Shown here piece by piece: positions 11,021 through 22,279 of a DNA stretch of 64,000 bases; position 1 is the first letter of the stretch; each line of letters begins with the position of its first letter. The DNA comes from Neckera pumila (Eukaryota; Streptophyta; Bryopsida; Hypnales; Neckeraceae). The position numbers were made by a program, and so were the translations under genes. The notes beneath the pieces were generated by a model that worked only from the letters and a program-made list of their open reading frames with translations, was not told where the DNA came from and ran no database searches. The DNA lies in NCBI GenBank assembly GCA_963969595.1, contig OZ018416.1, positions 19,174,065-19,238,064 of the forward strand. The letters are read 5' to 3'.

Positions 11021-14000
11021 CTCTTAAAGCGACCACTAATACACAAAGGTACATTTTGCTTTCTTCAATGAACCAATAGTATACATTTTAGGAGGTAGCT
11101 GATTTTAGTGACCACTACGTTGCAACTTCAAAAATTTGTAACGAATTCCATAAAGGTCCAAAAAATATGAAAATGTCGTGATTAGATGCCAATTCCATTT
11201 TTCTTCCTATGAAAATTTTCTGAAAATTGATTCAAGGAGTTTGGCTTCCTTCAAATTGCAACCAACTCTTAAAAGGTCACTTTAACATCAGACTACCTTG
11301 CTTTGATTGTTTTGACATTTCGCACCTTACAAGGTAAACCCAGAAGCGCATGGGATGACATTATTTTGGCTTTGGGATGATTTCAATTTCAAAATACATA
11401 ATTTCACATTAAAAGCATTGAACATTTTGTTGTAATTAATTGGTATGACGGTCTTCTAAATAGAATATCTTCAAACCCATTTTTATAGATGGATACAAGT
11501 TTATTGAATTTATTTACATCAATTTTTTTTCCTTTTCTTTTTAAATTTTGAACAAATCCCAAAAAATTTGTCACTCTTGCTTTACAATTGAAAACAAATA
11601 ATTTTAACCACATTAGATGACATTGGAGGGCATTGGAGGGCCGTTTTAGGCCCGATTTTGTGAACAGTTGATATAGCTGTCAAAATCCTTTTTTTGCAAA
11701 TTTTTTTTTTTTTTTCTTTCAGAAAATGATGTGGCAAGGGCTTGTCCACATTAGCCAACAATTATCCAATGTTCCTATAGTCTGGGAACGCAGAATAACT
11801 GGCAGCCTTCCAAAGGCCTCAAATGTCATCTCATATATAAAGTTGCCTAAATTTATATGCCCATTGAACCCCTACAAGACCAAGGTACATTTTGGGCATG
11901 AAATTGTCAAAACTAGTAGTTGCAAGAAAAAAATGATTTTTTTTTTCAAAATTCAATTGTATAAATTTGTACTAGACTTCTCCAAAAATGTGAAGAAAGA
12001 ATTCCAAAAACTTTGACTGATCGGATTGAAAGATTATAGCGTTTTAAATGAAGAAATAAATTTTTTTTCTTACCTTGCTTGACAAAGCTAACAAACTTTA
12101 ATTCCTTTTAGAGTGAGATTTTTACACTACACATGGTTATTTTATTTTGGACATTTGCATCTTGTATCATGTAACTATGCAAATTACATCCTTGCCAAAT
12201 TTCAAAATTATAGGACGAGTTTTGCATATATTGCCTGAAGCTACCCAAGTTGCCCTAAAAATTCCAAGGAACATAACTTTTGATCTAAACACTTGATCAA
12301 TAAAAAATTAGATTTTTATTAAGGAGGTACATATTTACACATTGTATCCAAATTTTATGAACATCTGACCAAAAATAACTTCGTAAGAACCTATCCAAGA
12401 TTTCTTGCAGATGTTGAACAGAAACTTGGTCCTTTAGGGATTAACTTGACTATGTCCATAAATCATATGCTCCAACTAACCAACCATTTGTCCAGTTATC
12501 TATCTATTGAATTTTTTACTTGAGATGGCCTTTAATTGACTAGGTTTCCTAGACAATCCGCAATGATTATTCCTTAAAGTCTTTGACTTTTGGAACTCAT
12601 AAAAGGCAAATTTTTCTTGAAGTAATAAAAATCCAATTAGAGGAGAAGATATAGCTATGCACTCCATATCCAAAGTATGGTTGTCAGCTCTACCTTAAAT
12701 GAGCTCCAATGAGGTTAGGATAACTTGATGGATTATTTGAGAAAAATATGTAATTTCAAAAAAAACAATATTGAGGGATCTAACCAACTTCTTAAATTGG
12801 AAAAAGATTATAAAATGGTTCATTGGGCATTCAATGGTTAATGCTTCAAAATTCATACATGTATTCAAACCTGACTTCAATATTTATTTCATCTTTATCT
12901 ACCAATGGATCCAACCATTTACACACAAAACACATGCCTCTTTATTTGTAGAAACATTGATATAAAACTATGCATGGTCTTGTATAAAAATAAACACTAA
13001 ATCCATGACATTAGAAAAGAATTGAACCCAAAAAGAGGCCTTGAGTTTTCTTACCAATTTTAGTACTAATTGCATATAATTGCATGAGTATGAGAGCAAT
13101 CATAGATTCATTACAACCACCACTTGGCATGTGCTCCATCCTTCATGAGGAAACCATCATGAAGTTTATGATATCTTGAAGTTAGATTGGATAATGATGA
13201 CAAATTTTTGAGTTCACAATGCAATTCTTGGCCAATTAGTGAATTAAGAAGGCTCTTTCCACCCACTAATTTGAGAGATTATGGAGATGGATTGAGTAAT
13301 GATGACAAATTTTTGAAATCATCATAGAATTCTTGGCCTAATTAGTAAGTTGTGAAGGCTTTTCCTACCCAAATTTTTGCATTACAAAGCGGCCTCTTTT
13401 GGGATTCAATTCTTTTCTAATGACTCTTGGTCTTGAACCCTAGTGTAAACCCGCCCTTATCTTCTTTAGCATCCATAGTTCTAAACTCCTCATCCATCTT
13501 GGTCACAGACCTTCTCCTTTCCAACCAAAACCTTTCTCTTTGTAACTTTAAGCTTCTGAAAATTGTCCCTATATTTGGATTGTTTTTTTACTTTTGTTAG
13601 ATTTTGATTGTCATTGGAGGTGTTTGAAATTGGCATGGTGTGTTTTGGTTCATGACCTTTCTTTGCTCCCACATTGAACACATCTTAATTTTCTTTTCTT
13701 TTCTTTTTTGGAATAAATGGGGGAGATCCACTAAAGGAGAAAAGAATAAAATATAACCCGAGAAGTGGGAGCCATATAGGGTTGGCTAGTATCAATACTT
13801 GTAGTAGAAGGGTTAATAGTGTCAAGACACTTGTAAGGTGTTTTGCAAGTACATGGTTGAAGACATAGCCCAATGGATGTCAAATTACTTCCAAATCATT
13901 GATTGCATGGAATCCAAAGACTAAGTGATCAAGTGGCAACATTACTGCCAAGCTACTTGACCATATTCAATAATACTTTTCCATATGAAGTTAGTAACAA

Positions 14001-14439
14001 GTTTGTGAACCCTATTAATTTCTTAAAAGACAAAGAGATTTTGGGTTGTCTAAATTTGCAAAAACAGAGTTCCTTTGAGCAACATCCAAATATAACGAGG
14101 TGGTAAAATAGATCTTGGATTGGCTTGCCAAAGAAAGCTTGGCTAGAAGACAAATTGACGAAGGGAAGACCATCTATTTGGCCCACTACAGTTGATCCAA
14201 GATGCAACAAGTGAGATTCCAATTATTTTTAAATTGCAATTGAATTCCTGTTCAACTTTATACTTTTTTAGAATGACAAAAACTCATAATAGCATAAATT
14301 CTAGTTGGTTCTTTCTCCGAAGAATATTGATCTCACCCTTGCAACTCTAAATCTAAACAAAGGACCAAAAAAGCTTTGCAATTCATAAAACCTCTCCCAC
14401 CAAACAACCCCTATATAGGAAAAAGTATTTTGGCAACCA
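11021..14439. other. AT-rich repeat-like DNA with no supported gene
   Basis: Mostly 30 percent GC or less. It contains an inverted-repeat element at 13010-13421 with an internal tandem duplication. A TTAA-type end (TTTAGGGATTAA) is seen near 12432-12443. No convincing reading frame. Confidence 0.5.
13010..13421. mobile_element. MITE-like element with 31-bp inverted ends and GAC target duplication
   Basis: The left end ATTAGAAAAGAATTGAACCC and the right end GGGATTCAATTCTTTTCTAAT are inverted copies of about 31 bp with few mismatches, including AGAGGCC/GGCCTCT on the inner side. Both are bordered by the direct triplet GAC (13007-13009, 13422-13424). Inside, about 100 bp is duplicated in tandem (from about 13170 and about 13275; shared GATGACAAATTTTTGA and AATTCTTGGCC). 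No coding. Confidence 0.6.
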
Positions 14440-14443
14440 TTAA

Positions 14444-15000
14444 CCTTGAAACGCTCCAACATCCATTTTTTGAACAACAAACAGATTGAAATTGAAGTGT
14501 CATCCTCATTACTATTTGAATGAAGTCATCCTTTGTAAAGATACTTTATCAAGTTGTTGTCCTATCTAATAGTTGGATTTGATGTTATTAGAGTACATAT
14601 TTTTCTAAAATTGCAAGTCTAGAAGTATGTCAAGTGGTTGACCAAGCCAAAATTTCATTGACTCTACTTCAAAATTGGATTTGTAAAAATGAGGTCAAAG
14701 ATTTAAAGAACATAAAAATCTCAAAAAATCACCACGTCAAGAGAACCTCATTTCAAATCCATTCCAACAAATTCTACTCAAAAAATGATAATATTTTGCT
14801 TATAATTGAATTTTGAAGGAATTTTGAAATTTTTCTTTCAAAATTTATGAAAAAATATTGGTAATAGCATTGGTGAATCTAACTATAAGGATGGAATCTA
14901 AAACTCAAAATCTACAACTTTTCTTTGTATATGAATTCCAAAAAATTCTTTCAAATAGCACTTTATAATAATTTTGGAGAAGACTCTGGACGTTTAGGGG
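14444..15000. mobile_element. TTAA-bordered MITE, type C
   Basis: Flanked by TTAA at 14440-14443 and 15001-15004. The left end reads CCTTGAAACGCTCCAACATC and the right end, on the other strand, CCCCTAAACGTCCAGAGTC, so the ends are imperfect inverted repeats. A related inverted copy starts at 19803. No transposase is encoded. Confidence 0.6.
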
Positions 15001-15091
15001 TTAAGGTATATTAAGCCATTGGTTGAATTTTGTCCCAACAAACACTTCGACAAAGACTTCATTAAATGCATGCATCCAAATTTGGGTTTAA

Positions 15092-15992
15092 CCTCTAAAA
15101 GCCCATTGTCCCTTCAGGGGACAAATGGGATTTTGGATAGGTACCTACAAGATGATTTTTTGTCCAGATTTTTTCGAATTTTTTTTGGAAGTTAGAAAAA
15201 CTGCTAAGTTCCAAAGGGAATATAATTTTTTTCAATTGGTGACCGGGAAAAAAATTTATGTCCAAATAAGCTCAAAACAACATTCAGGGGGTAGCAAAAA
15301 ATAATTTGCAATTTTTATTTTTATTTTTATTTTTATTTCCTTATAAAGTATATTTTTGTCTCTCAAAAGCTTGATTCATTCCATTTGGATTTTTTTTGAG
15401 AAAGTTATGGACAATCTTGTTTTTTGGGCACTTAGAGCATCTTCCTAAAAAAAAAAATTTGTAGGATTCATTTGTGAATGCAATTTTTTTAATTTTTCAA
15501 AAAAAAAAGTTCCACATGGTTTGGTTTTTTTGCTGGTATAATCTATCCATTGGAATTAGTGTTTTAATTCTATATAAAAGATATTAATATTTTAGATTTT
15601 CCTTCTATCTTGTACCTACTTCTACTTAACAATTTTGTTTAAAATGAAAACTAAGTTTTTTTGAATTTCTTTTGCTAAATTCTCAACTCAATTATCCACT
15701 ATAAACATTCAAAGCTCAAAACTCTGTAGTGCAAAAACTTAAAGTTAAAGTTAAAAAATCCAAACCCACAATGCGCTGAAAAATTTGTTATTTTCACTTT
15801 AAATGCAGATATCTTGCAATCTGTGCAGTCAAAATTGCTGAAATTTTTTCCATACATTTTCATACTAGTTAAATGTAAGATCCTATGGTTAGATGTGCAA
15901 AATAAACATTTTTCAGTTTTTTTACTCTTTGCTATAAAAAAAGGCAGTTTGGGGTGTTTTTTGGCAAAGAAAAGGCCATGGGCCTTGAGGGG
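15092..15992. mobile_element. TTAA-bordered MITE, type B
   Basis: Flanked by TTAA at 15088-15091 and 15993-15996. The left end CCTCTAAAAGCCCATTG and the right end in reverse complement CCCCTCAAGGCCCATGG match at 13 of 17 positions. A diverged copy in the opposite orientation lies at about 57970-58896. No open frame of note. Confidence 0.6.
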
Positions 15993-15996
15993 TTAA

Positions 15997-17634
15997 AATA
16001 AACACCATCAAGGACACCATAGCTTTTTGTATACTAGTACCTCTATTACATGAAAGATACTAAGGTAACAACATCTAAAATGGACCGCTCTTAAAAACCG
16101 ACCCCTATTTTTGAAGTGAAAATGAACACAAAGGATATCCAAAACAATGCACATTATAAGGACAATTGCTAAGTGAGGTTAAGATCCATTTGAATTGTAT
16201 GTAGTTCTATTAATAACACTGTTGAGGTGGCAACCGCACAAGTGGTCCATTTTGATTTACTTGTTGTTGAATTAACTTCTTGTCTATGTCATTTCTCCAT
16301 ATGCATCAAATCTATTTTGGCATGACCTACATGACACTTTTCGCACCCTACACCTTGCACCTTTGAAAAGCTGTAACTAATTCACAATGCATTCAAAAAT
16401 TATGGAACCACTTGCATTTTAATTCACATTCCTTCACCTATGTACAAAACTTGTTGTTCATTTTCTACAGTATAGAGGTCATGCCACAAAGCTTTACTGT
16501 GCGATTTTTGGTGTAGTTACCTTGTATGAATTAACTCTGAATTTTTTTTCAATGTTAATCTTGTAGATGTATCCAAAATCAACCAGAGGCTCTTGTGTTC
16601 CAGAGAATGTACATTTTAGTAAATCAGCTACTGTGGAAGTAACGCCACTAGGTGCAGTTACCGGATGATAAGAAATCCAGAATATGGTACATTAAATCTG
16701 ACTTTAGGAAAAATTATCGCTCTGAGCTATCAAAACTACAAGTACAGTAACTTCTACTCATTTACAAATTTTTCAGTCAGTTTTCACTACAAAGTTCAGC
16801 AACTTTTGGGAGCTCTAGCATACTAAAAAATAAACCAATTTTGAAACCAGAAATTGTGTTGGAATTGCAATGAAGTGCACTTCAACTTCAAAATGTGGAA
16901 AATGAGTAATTTGAAATCATACAATAATTTGAATCTCTCTTATACACTATCTACCATAGCATAAAGAACCTTTGGAATTGCAAGATAGTCAAAGATTTTT
17001 TGCATTGGGATGAAGAAGAAGCAAGCAATCATACAAGATGTTCAAGTAGTATGGAATTAAGCATCTCTAAAGCAATTGTGAAGGTTCATTTCTTATAAGT
17101 ACCATCAAATAAAAGTTGTAATTTTCACAAATGGTGGCAATACTAGATGGTAGATAGTGTAGAGAAAACATCAAAATATTTTTATATAATTTACAATTAC
17201 ATAGATAAGTTTGTAATGATGATAAAGTAGACTTTAGTGTGATTCCAACACTATGAAATTCAAAATTCCATTCATTTTTGAGTGCACACGGGCCTCCCAA
17301 AGTTCTCCTAATTTCAGCAGGATCCAAAAATTCGTAAATGAAGTAGACCCTACTGTACAGTTGTAAGGAAATTTTGGAGTTTGACGTTGCAGCTTGAAGG
17401 CATTTTCCGTCCTAAGGTAATGTGTTAAATATACAAAAAAACACTGTAGCCATCTGAATACAGTCATTAGTAGCATTACCATGAAACTAAAGCTTTGTTT
17501 GGAGTTCTTTGAAGTCATACCCACCCAACATCAACAAAAGTAAATAAACCTCAGCTGCTTACTTGCAGCAAGTCTCATAATTTCCGTGCTCATAAGTATG
17601 CTAGTGACAAATAATTCAAGTTGTAAACCTTCTT
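15997..17634. other. AT-rich intergenic, downstream of NOP16
   Basis: No supported gene. The frames at 17067-17524 on minus are short and show no domain; this stretch is probably 3' flank of NOP16 and repeat debris. Confidence 0.45.
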
Positions 17635-19608
17635 TTATTGCTTAGAATTCTCTTGTGTTTCAACATCGTCAGTCAATTTATCGTACTTATGGAATCGCTC
17701 ACATAAAAGTGAAAGCGCTCCAGGCGGGTGCTGCATCCGATTCAACTTGATGTCCTTTGACATTGCCTGCAAAAAATTATCGGTATCAATGAACTCCATT
17801 TTTAAAACAAGAACAAGAAAAGAAGAGACATAAGCCAAGCTGAACAAAACAGTAAACAATACGACCACCATGATCCAGAAACAACAGAGATCCACACCAA
17901 GCATGGATTGGTTCGAGGGATGATATCTGACCACATAGTTGTCCCCGTGTTTCAATATAAGTCGACTAATATAAACCCTCTGCATTGTTGTAAGCCTCTG
18001 AAGTGGTGCCTTTTTCCCATCCGACCTCTTTTTGTGGAGAGCAGATTTTACATCTGCAAGAATGCAGGAGGAAGCACAACTCAATATTGCTTAGTGACAT
18101 TCAAGGGAAAAGGGGTATGATAATGCAATTCTGAAAATAGAAAGCGAACGTTCTCTGATAAACATAGGAAATGACTTGACCTCAATCCCAGAAAAAAAAA
18201 AACTCAGAGCACGCTTCCATTACGACAATCGCTAACTTGCTTGGTAAAGGCCCCGCCCGCCCCAACCAGGTACCGCCGATTAGCGAACTCACGTATTGAG
18301 GCCATTAGCTAACTCAGGTATTGAGGTCCATTAGCGAGTTGGAAATTAACTAACCTATTGCGTGTCCGCACTTGCAGGTAATTAATGGGGAGTTAGGCTT
18401 TCAAGTTGGCTTTCTGTTGCTACTAGGGGCAGGCGGATTCAGCAATTCAAACTATTGGTATAGGCAGAGTTAGTCGAAATTCAGGGAGTTGAATTAACTA
18501 TTGGAAATGAATGTAAATTCATTGCAAGTTAGCCAGCAGAAGTTAGCACCAAGTTACTAACAGACACAAATTGGACAATGCGACCATTTCGTCATTAATT
18601 CCCGTAAGATAATCGGCGCTACTTAGTTGGTTCAAACTGTGTAAGAATGCAAAGTATTACAGTACACATCAGAAAACCTTGCAATCCTATAAACCCTAAA
18701 CCATGACAACCATGTTTGGGAAGGCCGTTAGCTTACCGTCAGGCTCGTCATCGCTACCATATACCTCATCACCGTCAGCTGACAACGGTTTCTGTAAGCT
18801 CACTAGCTGTACAAGATGCTGAGTACCCGACCGCGCTCCCATCACATTCGGATTCGCCACGATTCCCATCGATTTGTAATTGCTAATTAACGATGCCTTT
18901 CCATCCCACTCCAACCTGCGACATAGCCAATAACGATGCATTTCAGACGAGAAGAGGGAATAGATGGACACCAAAATACATTAGGGTGGAAATCGAGCTG
19001 AATTACAGAGGGTCACGCCCTCCTCTCACGAAGTCAAGAGAACAGAGAATAAATAAGTCAAAAATCAGACCTACAAATCCATCAGAGTCTTTGAGATTCA
19101 ACACTCCACTTTCAAAAAAGGATGACAACAGAACCAGCTTAAAAATAACTCTGTAAACTCTAAAGAGTACAGTATCACAAACAGAGGTTAGGGCTGTTCT
19201 CTCGTGAAGTCCTAGAGAACAGTGAATCACTATCATCAAAAGTCAGACATTCAAAGTTGCAAAATTATCAGAGCTTTTTGGATGCAACTCTGCGCTCTCT
19301 AAAAGCACTGTAAACTGAACAGTTTGGCTATTTCTACTCTAAACTCACAAATAATGCCACCAATTCTCCGCAAAAATTCTCAAGTAGTACAAAAAGAGTT
19401 ACCCAACTAGGAGGCGAAATGTTGCGCAGGAATCACACGACCCAATTGAAAGAACTAAAAATTTATCAGAACAAGAGATCCATTACTTCGTGCTGGATCC
19501 TGGCAAAATCAGGGTCTCCGGGCCGATCGACTTGGCGCTCTTGCGCTTCGGCAAGCCTACGCGCACAGTCGGATTGCTCTTCCTGAACGCTCTTCGAGAT
19601 CTCCCCAT
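17635..19608 (-). CDS. NOP16: Nucleolar protein 16, 60S ribosome assembly factor, 4 exons
   Basis: NOP16 helps assemble pre-60S ribosomal particles in the nucleolus. Exons: 19608-19487, 18915-18737, 18053-17932, 17766-17635; the phases (2, 1, 0) match and give 184 aa. The N-terminus MGRSRRAFRKSNPTVRVGLP is the very basic start typical of plant NOP16. Exon 2 has the family core KLEWDGKASLISNYKSMGIV followed by NPN, like the W-D-x-x-K-S-V-x-x-N-x-x-x-M-G-L/I-x-x-D/N-P-N core elsewhere. Exon 3 ends with RLILKHGDNYV and exon 4 continues AMSKDIKLNRMQHPPGAL and LCERFHKY, the conserved C-terminal part. An acidic patch (GDEVYGSDDEPDG) sits in the middle. A frame reading through intron 3 gives a false membrane segment and should be ignored. 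AATAAA lies right after the stop. Confidence 0.88.
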
Positions 19609-19670
19609 CGCAACAACCGCACTCAATCGCTATGCAGAGGTTGCTCTTCGTCTCTCTCAATCAGCAGTTT

Positions 19671-19702
19671 TAGGGTTTCGCCTAGGGTTTCTATCAGGGT
19701 TT
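19671..19702 (-). promoter_or_regulatory. Cluster of three telo-box motifs upstream of NOP16
   Basis: On the minus strand AAACCCT occurs three times in 32 bp, two of them as AAACCCTA, 63-94 bp upstream of the start codon. Telo-boxes of this form are known near the start of plant ribosomal-protein and ribosome-biogenesis genes, which fits NOP16. A role here is inferred. Confidence 0.6.
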
Positions 19703-19802
19703 AAGCAAACGAACGAAACTTCAAACCGGTCATCGAAACTTGTTCACCTGTCACTCATCCAAGTAAAGAAGCTGGTCGCTAAGGTATATCAAAGAAAGGA
19801 GT

Positions 19803-20300
19803 AACCCCTAACGTCCAGAGTCATCTCCAAAATTGACCATTTGGGGGAAATCATAATAAAGTGCTACATGCAAGAATATTTTGGAATTAGTATACAAATA
19901 AAAGTTGTAAACTTTGCGTTTTAGATTCCATCCGTACGGTTAGATTCACCAATGCTATTACCAATATTTTCCTATAAATTTTGAAAGGAAAATTTCAAAA
20001 TTTCTTCTAAATTCGATTACAAGCAAAATATTATCAATTTTTGAATAAAAATTGTGGGAATGGATTTGAAATGAGGTTCTCTTGATAAGGTGTTTTTTTG
20101 GAATTTTTGTGCTCTTTAAACCTATGACTTCATTTTTGCAAATCTAGTTTTGAACCTATGTGGAAGAAACCATTTTTAAAAACTTCCACACAAAGTAAAA
20201 ATGGTGGTTTAAGGTCAATGGCACATTTGGGGGCACCTACCTTATTATATACTACGTGAAGGTCTGATTTGGCATTTAAATGACAAAATTGAAGTTCCAC
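19803..20300. repeat. Truncated TTAA-type MITE, type C, inverted copy
   Basis: Starts (G)TAACCCCTAACGTCCAGAGTC and continues with sequence matching the reverse complement of 14650-15000 (for example GGATTTGAAATGAGGTTCTC). The far end is not visible. Confidence 0.5.
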
Positions 20301-21063
20301 ATCAGATTTTTAGGGGGCCACGTCACATCATACCATTCACAGGATGACATGTGGCACTTCCTTATACAAAAATGTCTAAATTTATATCAAATTTGACCTT
20401 TGCATGAGGTAGATTATGTGGACACCTTACAGTCAAAATATTACCTAACATAAATTATCCTCATGGGCCTTATACCATATAAAAAACCCTGCACTTAAGA
20501 CTTTTTGAAAATAAGGTAACTTGTGTCCTGAAACTCTTTATTTTAGTTAGAAAGGTCCTTCAATAGGCAAGTAATCCTTGATACATAACTCATTGTATAA
20601 CTGGCACTTTGATCTCCTTTCCTTTCTTTAGTTATAGATTTAAAGAATTTTGATCGGCTCTACATCAAAATATCATACAAAAAATATGATTGCAATTCAC
20701 TTAGAAGGCCCTTATTCAAGGATGCAAAAAAGACCCCACGACACTAAATTGACAATGTTATGCATTTGCCTGGCAATCCTATTATGTAGGGTATTATAAA
20801 CCCCCTAGAATAATGGATCTTTAGTATCCAATAGATGACTTTAGGGAGGGTAGCAAGACAAAAAAAATAGTTTTTCATCCAATTTTTTGGAAGGAGTTGT
20901 TTGAAGACATTTACAACAATTTATGTTGGAAACTAATTATGGTATTATTGTGGGACTTCTTTAATTTAAGAAGACACTTAATTCATAGATCATCCTTCTA
21001 GTATGTTTTGGAATCTTTTCTGTTATGATCTCTGTTAATTCTTGATTTTGTATGGGCATTCGT
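20301..21063. other. AT-rich intergenic, no supported gene
   Basis: No convincing frame. A CACGTCACATCATACC / GGATGACATGTGGC pair near 20315-20355 forms a weak inverted repeat. Confidence 0.4.
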
Positions 21064-21067
21064 TTAA

Positions 21068-21670
21068 CCCCTAAATGCCCAGGGCTTGTTTTGAGCCTCT
21101 TGGAATTTGCTCTAAATTGAATAAAAAGCCAACATTTTGATAAGTTGAATCAATTTTTTTTTAATTGTAACTGTACAAATTCAAACTAGACATATCATTT
21201 AAAGATTGAAAGATTATAATGTTTGATCATCAAGGTGTTAAAACAATGAAAATCTTTGATCTCTCTTTTTGCATGTCAAATCTAAAAAATTCAAGACCAA
21301 TAAAATATGAGGTTGAAGGGCCTAACAAAGATAACCCCAATCAATTTATGACTTCTCAAAATCTACTCTACAATTTATTTAAATGAATTTCTAGTGTGAT
21401 TTTTACTCCAAGATCTAGTGTATTTGAGGCTCATTTCCAAGAGCACTCAACACTATGAAAAGTCAAGATTGCAATTGGTACCTTTGCACAAAATCTTGAA
21501 TAGAAAAATCATAATCATTCATTTTCAAAAACGGATTTTTGATGCTAAAACTAGACTTCAAAAAGAATCTATCAAAAACACAAACTACTAAAAAATACCA
21601 ATTTGGTAAGGTTTTATTTAACTTCAAAGTTTCTTCGACACCACATTTGGGTGCCTTGGGCATTTAGGGG
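21068..21670. mobile_element. TTAA-bordered MITE, type A, best-preserved copy
   Basis: 603 bp between exact TTAA copies (21064-21067 and 21671-21674). The left end CCCCTAAATGCCCAGGGC and the right end in reverse complement CCCCTAAATGCCCAAGGC agree at 17 of 18 bases. TTAA target sites with inverted ends starting CCC are the hallmark of piggyBac-superfamily elements. There is no transposase, so it would be non-autonomous. Diverged copies lie at 32944-34227, 55281-55844 and, as a fragment, about 55985-56175. Confidence 0.72.
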
Positions 21671-22279
21671 TTAAAAGAAAAATTCTGCAATTTGGAATCA
21701 AAGACTATAATTGAGTTTCTAAAACAATCAACCTCATGGAACCATAACTTGTCACTGTCCAGCTTGGGTTTGCCAATTCAGATTCTCTTAGCATATGCTG
21801 AAGTACATACTTCTGTCTAGATTTCAATATAGGCCGCACGCTTAAGTATTCACTATTAATAAGAGACAAGGCTAATCTCTTCCATAACCTAAACTGTCAA
21901 GTACTAACAATGTTCTAATAAAATCATCATTCACGGACCTAATTGAATTCTCAAAGCAATCAAAGCAGCCAGCTCGGTCCCTGCCTTCTGCATGATTCCT
22001 GACATTTCACATTGTCCTGATGATCTACCTTACCGCACTCTCGCGACACAAAACTATGAAGATTCTTTCAAATTGTAACACCGACGAAGGAGCACCCAAG
22101 GCTTATCCATTACAAATATGGAGACAGTGAGGGCTAATCTCTCTTACGTAACCTAAAAGTAAAGCCATAGTTACAACGTGCTATATAATCATTCATGGAC
22201 CAAGCACTCAAATCAATCCCTAGCTTGTGCATATTTCCTGACAAATAGAGTGTCCTGAATGATGAATAATAAAAAAAAC

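Noticed and set aside
17767..17931. Membrane-like segment in the frame joining NOP16 exons 3 and 4
   Set aside because: It is translated intron; splicing out 17931-17767 restores the NOP16 family sequence.
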